A DNA stretch of 50,205 bases from Bacteroidaceae bacterium (GCA_024680695.1 JAILBW010000071.1:1-50205), one strand, 5' to 3'; positions 1 to 7,800 are shown, numbered from the stretch's first letter. Numbers and translations: made by a program. Notes: generated from the sequence alone by a model not told the origin.

Positions 1-210
1 GTATCGGAACGACAATTGCACCGTCGGCTCGGCCTCGATGACGAAGTAGCCGTTGGAATTGGTGATTGTGCCACGCCCCGCAGCCACATAGATGCTCACG
101 TATGGCAGCGCCTCCCCCGTCTCGGCATCGACCACACGGGCACGATACGTCTGCTGCGCACTAAGTGGCAGGCAGAGCAGGAGGGAGAGGAGAAGTAATA
201 TACGTTTCAT
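1..210 (-). CDS. Carboxypeptidase-regulatory-like domain protein, N-terminal part only
   Basis: The first 70 codons of a protein whose 3' part lies beyond the left edge of the window. It opens with a hydrophobic signal peptide (MKRILLLLSLLLCLPLSAQ) followed by a beta-rich stretch with the signature pattern V-D-A-x-T-G-E-x-L-P-Y-V and then N-S-N-G-Y-F. This is typical of the carboxypeptidase D regulatory-like domain that starts many Bacteroidetes outer-membrane proteins, including TonB-dependent receptors and DUF5686-type proteins. The full function cannot be told from this fragment; it is probably exported and envelope-located. Two TAnnTTTG boxes lie just upstream on the minus strand. Confidence 0.75.
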   Translation of the reverse strand, partial: MKRILLLLSLLLCLPLSAQQTYRARVVDAETGEALPYVSIYVAAGRGTITNSNGYFVIEAEPTVQLSFRY

Positions 211-214
211 GGTA

Positions 215-250
215 CAAAGATACGAGTAAGCGAGCAAAGAACCAAATTTA
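215..250 (-). promoter_or_regulatory. Bacteroidetes-type promoter(s) for the gene ending at the left edge
   Basis: On the minus strand TATCTTTG (215-222) has a TTTG 20 bp upstream (243-246), matching the Bacteroidetes primary sigma consensus. Start of transcription would fall almost on the ATG, giving a leaderless message. A second box, TAAATTTG (243-250), overlaps the -33 element and would give a leader of about 27 nt, closer to other genes in this window. Confidence 0.55.
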
Positions 251-326
251 TTTGAGTTATTTCGAGCGGAAGTATCGAGTGAGTTCAATCGAACGGCATG
301 TCATCTTGGGCGACTATGAATAAAAC

Positions 327-545
327 TCAAGAATGTTGAAAACATCTATCACATCTATCACATCTATCACACGGCCGCTGCTGTAGCGGGATTGGGAAGT
401 GATAGATGGTGTGATAGATGTGATAGATGAACGCGAAAAATGGGGATTGATATGCATTTTCCGACTTATTTCCGTGCAAAAAACGTGTTTTATCGGCCAA
501 TATTTGCCGTTTTTGCATCGCTGTCTCTTAAATTTTATGTCGAAA
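327..545 (+). repeat. Inverted-repeat element, left copy, with 9-bp iteron-like arrays
   Basis: Three contiguous 9-mers CATCTATCA (343, 352, 361) are followed after about 30 bp by three reverse-complement copies TGATAGATG (400, 412, 421). The two arms could pair into a long hairpin or cruciform. A diverged copy in opposite orientation lies at about 830-1060; similarity extends beyond the arrays into the flanking sequence up to roughly position 500-545. No gene is credible here; the open frames are translations of the repeat. Confidence 0.7.
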
Positions 546-829
546 ACGTCTCACAAGAGTAGTTCTGTGTTTAGATTTTACAAAAAAACTGAAAGAACAT
601 CTCTTTAGGCATGAAAAGCCGATGTTTTTTTGGGAGGGATGTTTGTAATAACAAAGATCGAGTACGATTGCCATCGTTACACACTGCCGTAAAACGATTA
701 CATCGTGCTGTAAAACATTTACACCCATGATGTAAATGAATTACACAGCTGATGTAGAAGTGTGTAAAACGGGTTGCATCATTTGTGTGATGCAGTTAGT
801 TTGCACGAAATTGCTTTCAAAATACCATT

Positions 830-1060
830 CATTTTCGCAAAATCGCCTCCGAAATCCCAAATATTTGTTCAAAATAGCGTTTAAAACGCATTTTTTGCGC
901 GAATTCCGACCCGAAAATGCGTGTAAAATCCCCTTTTTGGCAATCATCTATCACATCTATCACACCATCTATCACTCCCGAATCCCTTTACAGCAGCGGG
1001 TTTGTGATAGATGTGATAGATGTGATAGATGTTTTACACATTCCGGAGTTTTATAGGTGG
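830..1060 (-). repeat. Inverted-repeat element, right copy
   Basis: Mirror image of the 327-545 element: CATCTATCA at 945, 954, 966 and TGATAGATG at 1005, 1014, 1023. The single 12-bp step among the 9-bp steps is on the opposite side, exactly as expected for an inverted copy. The central linker (GCTGCTGTA, then GGGATT) is also conserved. The 546-829 interval between the copies is AT-rich and holds scattered GTAAAAC and TTACAC words but no convincing gene. Confidence 0.7.
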
Positions 1061-1206
1061 GTTCTAAAAATTAGCTTTGAACTATACTCAGCCGCTCAAG
1101 ATGACATGCCGTTCTTCTAATGGCGCGCTCGGCCTTCAGGACGCTTCTGCTCGCTTGCGAGTGTTGAAGAACTTACTGCGTCTCGGCATAAAAAGGAATG
1201 AATTCC

Positions 1207-1410
1207 TTTGTTCTGCGCTCGACTTTTCGTAACTCTGGCTTCGCCGAGGTTACTACGTCTCGGAAGTGAAAGTGAAAAGATTTCCTTTTCCCTTTGCATT
1301 TCGCTCGACTTTACGTAACTCTGGCTTCGCCGAGGTTACTACGTCTCGGAAATGAAAGTGAAAAGATTTTCCTTTTCCCTTTGCATTTCGCTCGACTTTA
1401 CGTAACTTTG
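1207..1410 (+). repeat. 86/87-bp tandem repeat, two full units plus a partial third
   Basis: Units begin CGCTCGAC at 1216, 1302 and 1389. Each full unit holds a hairpin-forming segment (GTAACTCTGGC ... GCCGAGGTTAC), a CTCGGAARTGAAAGTG stretch and a pyrimidine-rich end. Every unit carries TTTG, 19 bp, then TAACTCTG or TAACTTTG, so the repeat carries a promoter-like pair. The third, partial unit ends in the perfect box used for murF. Confidence 0.8.
1380..1410 (+). promoter_or_regulatory. murF promoter
   Basis: TTTG (1380-1383), exactly 19 bp, then TAACTTTG (1403-1410): a full match to the Bacteroidetes TTTG-N19-TAnnTTTG consensus. Expected start of transcription is about 1416, leaving a leader of some 54 nt before the murF ATG. 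Confidence 0.75.
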
Positions 1411-1469
1411 TCGTCAGAATGGCGAACATACTTCATCATTGCGTGGAAACCGAATAAAAACTGAGAGTC

Positions 1470-2777
1470 ATGTACTGCAACACGAAAGAACTCTACGACC
1501 TGTATCTCGCGCACCCTTGCGTGACGACCGACAGCCGACGGTGCCCCGAGGGCTCCATCTTTTTTGCACTGAAGGGCGCGTCGTTCGACGGCAATGCCTT
1601 TGCCGCAAAGGCGCTGGAGGCAGGCTGCGCCCTTGCCGTCGTCGATGAGCCGGAATACGCCACCGACGAGCGGTTCCTCCTGGTGCACAACGTATTGGAA
1701 GCCCTGCAGGAGCTGGCCGCCCACCATCGCAGGGAATGGGGCAAGCCTGTCCTGCAGATTACGGGAACCAACGGAAAGACGACCACCAAGGAACTCGTCG
1801 CCGCCGTCCTGAGCAAGCGGCACAACGTACTCTACACAGAGGGCAACCTGAACAACCATATCGGTGTGCCGCTCACGCTGTTGCGCCTGAGGCCGGAACA
1901 CGACATTGCCGTCGTCGAGACGGGCGCCAACCATCCGGGCGAGATTGCGTTTCTGTGCCGGATTGCGCAAGCCGACTGCGGCATTGTGACGAATGTGGGG
2001 CGGGCACATCTTGAGGGATTCGGCTCATTCGAGGGCGTCAAGGCGACGAAGGGGGAATTGTACGACGACCTGCATCGGCGGGGCAAGTTCATCTTCCTGA
2101 ATGCCTTCGACGACGACCTGCGGGAAATGGCCCTGCAGCGAGGCTTCGTGCTGGAGAAGGATGCCCTGCCCTACGTGGAGGCTCGCGTCGAGGACACCGA
2201 CCCATTCCTGCGGCTGCGTTGGAGAGCGGAGTTGGACAGCCCTTGGCACGATGTGCAGACGCACCTTGTGGGAGCCTATAACATTGAGAATGTTCGCGCT
2301 GCTGTCACCGTCGGCCTGCACTTCGGAGTCGGCGAGGCACAAATCGACGAGGCGCTCTCGGCATACCGACCTACCAACGGGCGCAGCGAGTATCGCGAGA
2401 CGCCACGCGGCAACCGACTCATAATCGACGCCTACAACGCCAACCTCACCAGCATGCAGGCGGCACTGACCAACTTCCAGTTCGTCCGCGCCGAGCGCAA
2501 ACTGGCCATTCTGGGCGAGATGCGCGAACTGGGGCAAGACAGCGCGAAGGCTCACGAAGAGATTGTCAGGACGCTCATCGCCGCAGGCATCGAGGCATGG
2601 CTCGTAGGACAGGAGTTTGCCCATGCAGCGCCTGCCGACGGTTCGATGCGCCTCTTCGCCAACGTGGAGGAGGTGAAGGAAGCGCTACGCAAGGAGCCGA
2701 TCGAGGGCTACACCCTGCTCATAAAGGGCAGCAACGGCACCCGTCTCCACGAACTGCCCGCCGCCGACGTTCTGTAG
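1470..2777 (+). CDS. murF: UDP-N-acetylmuramoyl-tripeptide--D-alanyl-D-alanine ligase (MurF)
   Basis: Cytoplasmic ATP-dependent ligase that adds D-Ala-D-Ala to the UDP-MurNAc tripeptide, the last soluble step of peptidoglycan precursor synthesis. The 435 residues show the Mur-ligase order: an N-terminal substrate domain (TTDSRRCPEGSIFFALKG near residue 20), the ATP-binding domain with P-loop GTNGKTTTKE near residue 98, NNHIGVPLTLL and a Mur family VVETGANHPGEI segment, and a C-terminal domain with NGRSE and IIDAYNANLTSM. The NPxS-like DAYNAN motif and the short length fit MurF rather than MurC/D/E. It stands alone on the plus strand and faces htrA; its promoter sits in the last unit of the upstream tandem repeat. 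Confidence 0.95.
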   Translation: MYCNTKELYDLYLAHPCVTTDSRRCPEGSIFFALKGASFDGNAFAAKALEAGCALAVVDEPEYATDERFLLVHNVLEALQELAAHHRREWGKPVLQITGTNGKTTTKELVAAVLSKRHNVLYTEGNLNNHIGVPLTLLRLRPEHDIAVVETGANHPGEIAFLCRIAQADCGIVTNVGRAHLEGFGSFEGVKATKGELYDDLHRRGKFIFLNAFDDDLREMALQRGFVLEKDALPYVEARVEDTDPFLRLRWRAELDSPWHDVQTHLVGAYNIENVRAAVTVGLHFGVGEAQIDEALSAYRPTNGRSEYRETPRGNRLIIDAYNANLTSMQAALTNFQFVRAERKLAILGEMRELGQDSAKAHEEIVRTLIAAGIEAWLVGQEFAHAAPADGSMRLFANVEEVKEALRKEPIEGYTLLIKGSNGTRLHELPAADVL

Positions 2778-2813
2778 AAGGAAGCGCCCGACAGTTTCTT
2801 GCCGGTTCACACT

Positions 2814-2885
2814 GACCAGTAAACCAAACAGTTTCGTCAGGAGAACCGAGTCTCTTCGTCAGGAGAACCTGACTTTTTCGGTCAG
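2814..2885 (+). repeat. 22-bp-phased repeat array (GTCAGGAGAACC type)
   Basis: Units starting at 2836 and 2858 share GTCAGGAGAACC; TTCGTCAG recurs at 2833 and 2855 and a variant TTCGGTCAG at 2877, all 22 bp apart. A degenerate unit with AACC in the same register starts at 2814. The 2858 unit is a dyad, GTCAGG AGAA CCTGAC. It lies between the convergent murF and htrA genes. Confidence 0.6.
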
Positions 2886-2921
2886 TCAGCCAAACCAGCC
2901 CTGCTGCCGACTCAACATAAA

Positions 2922-2951
2922 GGGGGCGCATCCAAATCCGGATGCGCCCCC
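2922..2951. terminator. Bidirectional hairpin terminator between murF and htrA
   Basis: Perfect 12-bp stem GGGGGCGCATCC / GGATGCGCCCCC with a 6-nt loop, 25 nt past the htrA stop on the minus strand and 145 nt past murF on the plus strand. T-tracts on either side are short, so termination is inferred from the stem and its position between convergent genes. Confidence 0.7.
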
Positions 2952-2975
2952 TTGCGGAAACGTCCGCGTGGGTGA

Positions 2976-4466
2976 TTATTCGTTCAGGTCGATGACATAG
3001 CTGGTCTTGCGGCCGGCAGGCGTAATAGCCTTGATCCACAGCGTGCGCTCGCTGCTCTGGTTGGCGTTCTTTACGGCCTCCTCCCAGTCCACGACAGTCT
3101 CCATCTTGCGGTCGTTCACCTGCAGGATGATGGTGCCCTTGCTGGCGCCTGCTTCCTTCATCTTGCCGTTACGGATGGCGGTGATGGAAAGTCCGTAAGT
3201 GATGCCCAGGTTCTTCATGTCCTCCTCGGGAACAGGCTTCAATGCAACGCCCATATCGTCGAGATCCACTTCCTCCATTATCTTGGTGTTGCCCTGCGTA
3301 TTACGCAATGTCACGCTGATGGTCGTCTCCTTCTTGTTGCGGAGATAGGTGACGGACACCTTGTCGCCCGGGCGATGCTGTGCGATGGCCTCCTGCAGTT
3401 CGCTCATCTTGCTGACTTTCTTCCCGTCGAACTTCGTGATGACATCGCCCTTCTCGAACCCAGCATCCTGAGCTGCACTGGCATCGGTCACCTGCATCAC
3501 ATAGACGCCCGACATGGTGCCAAGGTCCACATCGTTGCCCTTTGCCTTCTCGGAATCGACGTAGGTGCCTACGTCTGTGCCCTGCACACCGAGGATGGCG
3601 CGCTGTACGGTGCCATACACCTTGAGGTCTGCCACTACCTTGTTCATGATGGTTGTCGGGATGGCGAATCCGTAGCCGCTGTAGCTGCCCGTCTGGCTGT
3701 AAAGCATTGCATTGATGCCCACCAGCTCGCCGCGCTCATTGACGAGGGCTCCGCCGCTGTTGCCAGGATTGATGGCGGCATCCGTCTGGATGAAGCTCTC
3801 GACACCATTGGCACCCAGGCCGCGCGCCTTGGCACTCACGATGCCGGCCGTCACGGTGCCTGTCAGGTTGAGTGGGTTGCCTACGGCCAGCACCCACTGT
3901 CCCAGCTTCAGGTCGTCGCTGTTGCCGATGGGCAGGGTGGGCAGATCCTTGCCGTCGATCTTTATGAGGGCCAGATCGGTGGTCTCGTCGGTGCCGATGA
4001 TGCGTCCCTTAAACTCGCGGTTGTCGTTCAGCTTCACCTCGATCTCGTCGGCGCCGGCTACTACATGGTTATTGGTCACAATGTATCCGTCCGTGCTGAT
4101 AATCACGCCGCTGCCTGCGCCGTGACTGTCCGGCTCCTTGTATTCGCGCTGCTGTGGCTGCTGTTGTCCGCGGCCCTGTCCGAAGAAGTCGCCGAAGAAG
4201 TCGCTGAAGGGGTCGCGCACGACGTACTGGCGCGTACGGCCGGTCTTCGTCACCTTGATGTAGGCCACTGCGTCGACCGATTTCTCGGCAGCGTAGGTCA
4301 GGTCGACGTATCCGCCTTGGGGAGCCGATACGGGCGCTGTGGCAAATATCGGTTCGGCAGCCTCCTCGCCCGACGATTTTGTGTTACGCACTACAGAAGC
4401 TGTCACCACACTGGTGATGCCAACCAGCGCCACCATTCCAAGCATCATTTTAATTGTCTGTTTCAT
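2976..4466 (-). CDS. htrA: HtrA/DegP-family periplasmic serine protease (Do/DegQ type)
   Basis: Periplasmic chaperone-protease that degrades or refolds damaged envelope proteins. The 496 residues start with an N-terminal hydrophobic export signal (MKQTIKMMLGMVALVGITSV). A trypsin-like domain follows with the catalytic triad visible as His134 (TNNHVVAG), Asp164 (TTDLALIKI) and Ser237 (NPGNSGGAL). A glycine/glutamine-rich loop (DFFGQGRGQQQPQQ) precedes the protease core, as in DegP. Two PDZ modules follow, at about 290-390 and 400-490. Length and domain order are normal for the family. It is monocistronic, convergent with murF and divergent from rnpB. Confidence 0.95.
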   Translation of the reverse strand: MKQTIKMMLGMVALVGITSVVTASVVRNTKSSGEEAAEPIFATAPVSAPQGGYVDLTYAAEKSVDAVAYIKVTKTGRTRQYVVRDPFSDFFGDFFGQGRGQQQPQQREYKEPDSHGAGSGVIISTDGYIVTNNHVVAGADEIEVKLNDNREFKGRIIGTDETTDLALIKIDGKDLPTLPIGNSDDLKLGQWVLAVGNPLNLTGTVTAGIVSAKARGLGANGVESFIQTDAAINPGNSGGALVNERGELVGINAMLYSQTGSYSGYGFAIPTTIMNKVVADLKVYGTVQRAILGVQGTDVGTYVDSEKAKGNDVDLGTMSGVYVMQVTDASAAQDAGFEKGDVITKFDGKKVSKMSELQEAIAQHRPGDKVSVTYLRNKKETTISVTLRNTQGNTKIMEEVDLDDMGVALKPVPEEDMKNLGITYGLSITAIRNGKMKEAGASKGTIILQVNDRKMETVVDWEEAVKNANQSSERTLWIKAITPAGRKTSYVIDLNE

Positions 4467-4524
4467 AACTTATCCTTTCCTTTTTGTTAATCTTCGAATT
4501 TAGTTCCTTTTGCTTTTCCGAGTG

Positions 4525-4532
4525 CAAATATA
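4525..4532 (-). promoter_or_regulatory. htrA promoter -7 box
   Basis: TATATTTG on the minus strand matches TAnnTTTG; predicted leader of about 53 nt. No clear TTTG -33 box was found at the expected distance. Confidence 0.5.
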
Positions 4533-4662
4533 GCTAATATTTACCGAATATCGTATCGTTTGCGCCACATTTTTCCCAACATTTAACACTGCGTCGCAGG
4601 CCTTTAACGGTTGTTAAACGTCGTGAAGCCCGTTTTTTACATTCCTTTACGCACTTCGCCGC

Positions 4663-4806
4663 CTTGCCGAAACGTCGCTTTCTGCTTGCGCAAGCAGGGG
4701 CCGATACTTGCGCAAGCAGGGGCCGATACTTGCGCAAGCGGGAGGCATTACTTGCGCAAGCAGGAGACGTTACTTGCGCAAGCAGGAGACGTTACTTGCG
4801 CAAGCA
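4663..4806 (+). repeat. 22-bp-phased palindrome array (CTTGCGCAAG)
   Basis: Six perfect palindromes CTTGCGCAAG with centres at 4689.5, 4711.5, 4733.5, 4755.5, 4777.5 and 4799.5, exactly 22 bp apart. A degenerate seventh at 4667.5 keeps the left half CTTGC in the same phase. The 12-bp linkers are similar but not identical (CAGGGGCCGATA, CAGGAGACGTTA and similar). The array lies in the 465-bp htrA-rnpB divergent spacer, upstream of the rnpB promoter. Confidence 0.85.
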
Positions 4807-4895
4807 TGGAACGATTCGGCAGGAGGCAGAGCCTCGCGCGTACGCGCACGCATAGTATAATAATGTAGGGAGGAGCCGTTTTTTGAGACGCGGAT

Positions 4896-4926
4896 TTTGT
4901 ACTTTGAAATATTCTGCCTACCTTTG
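4896..4926 (+). promoter_or_regulatory. rnpB promoter
   Basis: TTTG (4896-4899), 19 bp, TACCTTTG (4919-4926): full Bacteroidetes consensus. The predicted start (about 4932) coincides with the first base of the P1 helix of RNase P RNA, which supports both calls. Confidence 0.85.
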
Positions 4927-4931
4927 TCCTC

Positions 4932-5313
4932 GGAAACAGTGAACCGGTCTGCCGCCGGCCTCCTCGGAGGCGGGAGGAAAGTCCGGGCAACACAGGGCAT
5001 TCCGCTTCCTAACGGGAAGGGGCTCGCGAGGGTCGGATCGTGCAGAAGAAAACAACCGCCAAAGCATGCCGCAAGGCTGCCGGCAAGGGTGAGAAGGTGG
5101 GGCAAGAGCCTACCAGGCCCGTGGCGACACGTGGTGCTGTGCACTCCGGAAGTTGAAAGTTCATGTAAACCGGCGAACAAAAGAGAGGGCTGCCCGTCCG
5201 AGCCGGAGGGTGGAACGATAGAGGCCACGCGGCGACGCTGGTCGTAGATAAATGGCAGACACCTGCGCAATGCAGGTACAGAACCCGGCTTACAGGTTCA
5301 CTGTTCCCTTTTT
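4932..5313 (+). ncRNA. rnpB: RNase P RNA (bacterial type A)
   Basis: Catalytic RNA that trims the 5' leader from tRNA precursors. The conserved P4/CR-I segment GAGGAAAGTCCGGGC appears near 4974 and the matching 3' segment ACAGAACCCGGCTTAC near 5278, as in all bacterial RNase P RNAs. The ends pair as P1 (GAAACAGTGAACC with GGTTCACTGTTCC), which fixes the boundaries, and a short T-run follows. Length of about 382 nt is normal. The YihY-type gene starts 38 nt downstream on the same strand. Confidence 0.96.
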
Positions 5314-5350
5314 CAGACGAAGTAAAACGAAGGACTACGCAATACTGCAC

Positions 5351-6631
5351 ATGAAACTGCGCGACATCGACTACATCTGGAGCGTGAACGAACACACGCT
5401 CAACCCGCTGCGACGTTGGTGGCTGCATGTTCTCAAGCGCGTCATCATCACCATCGAGTGCATCCGCAAGAACAACATCATGAGCTACGGCTCGGCGCTG
5501 ACCTACAGCACGATGCTGGCAGCGGTGCCCGTGCTGGCCATCATCTTCGGCATCGGACGCGGCTTCGGCTTTGCCCCGTATATCGAGGAGAGGATTCGCG
5601 AATCGCTACAGGTAAGCCCCGAACTGACGGACAAGGTCATCGAGTTCGTCAACTCGTACCTCGAGCACACCCAGGGCGGCGTGGTGATCGGCGTCGGCTT
5701 GATCGTCCTGATGTACACGCTGGTGTCGCTGACGAGCAATGTCGAGACGGCCTTCAACACGATATGGTACGTTCGCTCGTCCCGCAACCTCTACCGCAGC
5801 ATCATCGACTACATGAGCATCTTCTTCCTGCTCCCCTTCGTCATCGTCATCACGAGCGGCGTGAACCTCTTCCTGCTGACGTTCAAGGGACTGTTCCCAG
5901 ACTATCAGTTCGTCAACGATACCGTGGAGTTTTTCGTCCACTTCACGCCCATCCTGCTGGCTTGCCTGACCTTCGTACTCCTGTACAAGTTCATCCCGAA
6001 CACCGAGGTGAAATGGCGCAGCGCGCTGTGGCCGGGCATCGTGGCGGGCCTCATCTTCATGATTGTCCAGTATCTCTACTTCCACTACCAGATAAAGCTG
6101 AGCAGCTACAACGCCATCTACGGCTCGTTTGCCGCCATACCGTTGTTCATGCTCTGGCTGCACATTTCGTGGTGCATCTGCCTCATCGGCGGACAGCTAT
6201 GCTACGCCAACCAATACATGGAGAGCTATGCCTTCGAGCGCAGCGGCCTCGAACTGAGCCGGCGCTATCGCGATTCGCTGTCACTCCTGCTGATGTGCCG
6301 CATTTGCAAGCGCTTTGCCTCGGGCGCCAAGCCGTTCACCGTGAGGTCGCTGGCCAAAGACACCCATCTGCCCGAGACCATCGTGCACATCCTGCTCGAC
6401 GAGCTGGTGGGAATGCAACTGCTGGCCGAGATACTCGACGAACGCGGAACAACCTCGCACTACCTGCCGGCCATCGACATCAACCGCATCACGGTGAAGA
6501 TGGCAATGAAACGCATCGACTCGCACGGCGTCGAGCGGCTCGACCGGGTGTGGCTGCTGAACACAAAGGAATGGGAAAGGCTGCGCTACCTGCGCAGCCA
6601 CGATGAGGATGCCCTGCTAATCGATGTGTAG
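5351..6631 (+). CDS. YihY/BrkB-family inner-membrane protein
   Basis: An integral membrane protein of 426 residues from the YihY/virulence factor BrkB family (once misnamed ribonuclease BN). The molecular role of the family is not settled. Visible signs: family-typical opening (MSYGSALTYSTMLAAVPVLAIIFG near residue 45), about six hydrophobic segments, the LPNTEV-like FIPNTEVKWRSALWPG segment and YGSFAAIPLFMLWLHISW. A soluble tail of about 120 residues with a winged-helix look (TVRSLAKDTHLPETIVHILL) ends it. The frame is open further upstream, but that stretch is RNase P RNA, so the ATG at 5351 is chosen. No separate promoter was seen; read-through from rnpB is possible. Confidence 0.88.
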   Translation: MKLRDIDYIWSVNEHTLNPLRRWWLHVLKRVIITIECIRKNNIMSYGSALTYSTMLAAVPVLAIIFGIGRGFGFAPYIEERIRESLQVSPELTDKVIEFVNSYLEHTQGGVVIGVGLIVLMYTLVSLTSNVETAFNTIWYVRSSRNLYRSIIDYMSIFFLLPFVIVITSGVNLFLLTFKGLFPDYQFVNDTVEFFVHFTPILLACLTFVLLYKFIPNTEVKWRSALWPGIVAGLIFMIVQYLYFHYQIKLSSYNAIYGSFAAIPLFMLWLHISWCICLIGGQLCYANQYMESYAFERSGLELSRRYRDSLSLLLMCRICKRFASGAKPFTVRSLAKDTHLPETIVHILLDELVGMQLLAEILDERGTTSHYLPAIDINRITVKMAMKRIDSHGVERLDRVWLLNTKEWERLRYLRSHDEDALLIDV

Positions 6632-6661
6632 AGGGCTGGGGAGAGAAGCGGAAGAGGAGAA

Positions 6662-7534
6662 TCAGAAGTTCACCGTCACCTCGTCGTGCCATTCGTTATC
6701 GACCGTGATGCTGGCCGACATGTCGCTCGTCGAGGCGGCAAAGAAGTTGCCTTCGTAGGTGATCAGCCGGTTTATCATCATCGGCACTTTGGGGAAGGTG
6801 CGGCTCCGGATGACCGAGCCATTGGCCGTCAGCGCATCCACCGTGATGTCGATCTCCGTTTCGCCATCAGGCAGGAATACATAGGAATTCAGCTTTATGT
6901 CCGTCCTCCCCAGATAGCTGCTCGGCACGGAGAGGCTGAATGTCCGCCCGCCATTATCCGCCGCAAATCCAGTCCGTCCGTTCAGCTTGGTGCTGCCGCC
7001 ACCAATGGCGAAGCGCATCGTGGCAAGGTTCGAAGGCAGCGCATCGGAGACGATTAGGCGAAAAGCGCCCACCGCACGCTTGAGCACCACACTCTGTGCA
7101 GGCAAGGGTTCGTCGCCCACCGTGAGGGTCATCGAGTGGAGAAACGTCTGCGGCACAGCATCCGACTCGAAGCAAACCACCGAAGAAGACGTCATCTGGC
7201 ATACATAATCCTTATCATAACCGAGGAACACCAGCCGATAGCTGCCCTTCTGAAGCTTGACGGAGAAGGTACCATAGCCCGACGACCCCTCGTCCTGCGT
7301 CTGAATCGAGCCCACCAAAGCATCCGTCTCGGCATCGAATACGCCGAACACCAAGTGGTCCAGCGCATCTGCATCGCTGCGCGTAACCTCGTCGAGGCTA
7401 TACTGCATGTAGTTCATCACGCGGAAAACCACTTCCTGCGAAGCTCCTGCAGGCTCCACTTCACTACTCTGGCATGCTGCGAGCAAGCCCAAAGAGAAAA
7501 CTGCCAGCAGACAGCACCATACATTACATTTCAT
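6662..7534 (-). CDS. Lipoprotein resembling FimB/Mfa2 fimbrial anchor proteins
   Basis: A 290-residue lipoprotein: signal peptide ending in the lipobox LLAAC (Cys21), then a beta-rich protein. The pattern LDHLVFGVFDAETDALV ... GYGTFSVKLQKGSYRLVFLGYDKD resembles the Mfa2/FimB family of fimbrial anchors and shaft-limiting proteins of Bacteroidales. In that family the outer-membrane lipoprotein caps or anchors a donor-strand-assembled fimbria. No fimbrillin (Mfa1/FimA-like) gene is adjacent, so a fimbrial role is inference; it may be a solitary surface lipoprotein of the same fold. It faces the YihY gene (30 bp between stops) and is divergent from the small membrane-protein gene. Confidence 0.6.
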   Translation of the reverse strand: MKCNVWCCLLAVFSLGLLAACQSSEVEPAGASQEVVFRVMNYMQYSLDEVTRSDADALDHLVFGVFDAETDALVGSIQTQDEGSSGYGTFSVKLQKGSYRLVFLGYDKDYVCQMTSSSVVCFESDAVPQTFLHSMTLTVGDEPLPAQSVVLKRAVGAFRLIVSDALPSNLATMRFAIGGGSTKLNGRTGFAADNGGRTFSLSVPSSYLGRTDIKLNSYVFLPDGETEIDITVDALTANGSVIRSRTFPKVPMMINRLITYEGNFFAASTSDMSASITVDNEWHDEVTVNF

Positions 7535-7582
7535 AAGACTGAATATGATTCGATATTATGTGAGTTGATGCGATTTCTGATG

Positions 7583-7613
7583 CAAAACTACGCATTTTTC
7601 TTGATGAAACAAA
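7583..7613 (-). promoter_or_regulatory. Promoter of the fimbrial-anchor-like lipoprotein
   Basis: On the minus strand TTTG (7610-7613), 19 bp, TAGTTTTG (7583-7590). Leader of about 43 nt. It lies back to back with, and close to, the plus-strand promoter at 7601-7631. Confidence 0.65.
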
Positions 7614-7631
7614 GAATTCTTCGTATTTTTG
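7601..7631 (+). promoter_or_regulatory. Promoter of the small membrane protein/lipoprotein pair
   Basis: TTG (7601-7603), 20 bp, TATTTTTG (7624-7631). Predicted leader of about 23 nt before the ATG at 7660. It overlaps the divergent minus-strand promoter, so the two may compete. Confidence 0.6.
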
Positions 7632-7659
7632 CGTGAAGAAACGAATAATCCTGCGAATC

Positions 7660-7800
7660 ATGGCTCTGAAAATACTGTTGGCTTGGCTTCTGTTCGTCGT
7701 GCTTGTCTATCTGCTTATGTGGTTCGACACCATTTACTATAAGTACAACCTGCCGGAAGTCTATCGGAAGATTCTCGACACATTCACGGAGGAGGATTGA
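7660..7800 (+). CDS. Small single-span membrane protein (46 residues), unknown function
   Basis: Too short for most gene finders but well supported: good promoter, about 23-nt leader, and a clear amphipathic plan. A hydrophobic helix (ALKILLAWLLFVVLVYLLMW) is followed by a tail with tyrosines and charge (YYKYNLPEVYRKILDTFTEED). No family is recognised. Its TGA stop overlaps the TTG start of the next lipoprotein gene (TTGA), which suggests translational coupling and a shared role. Confidence 0.7.
   Translation: MALKILLAWLLFVVLVYLLMWFDTIYYKYNLPEVYRKILDTFTEED

Noticed and set aside
327-1120. Open frames coding for YHIYHT and CDRCDRCDRC runs
   Set aside because: They are translations of the 9-bp repeat arrays in several frames and on both strands, with no start signals or family similarity.
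3375-4490. 371-residue plus-strand frame
   Set aside because: Antisense to htrA, whose catalytic triad and PDZ modules are clear.
4663-4806. CRISPR array
   Set aside because: Conserved core is only 10 bp and linkers are about 12 bp and similar to each other; there are no unique spacers of about 30 bp and no cas genes. The same applies to 19620-19741, 30327-30402 and 41470-41611.
4534-4993. Open frames with LRKQ/LLAQAGD repeats in the htrA-rnpB spacer
   Set aside because: They follow the 22-bp array (not a multiple of 3, so all frames stay open by composition) and cross the rnpB promoter.
5252-5350. Longer N-terminus for the YihY-type protein
   Set aside because: This stretch is the 3' part of RNase P RNA; the family start fits the ATG at 5351.
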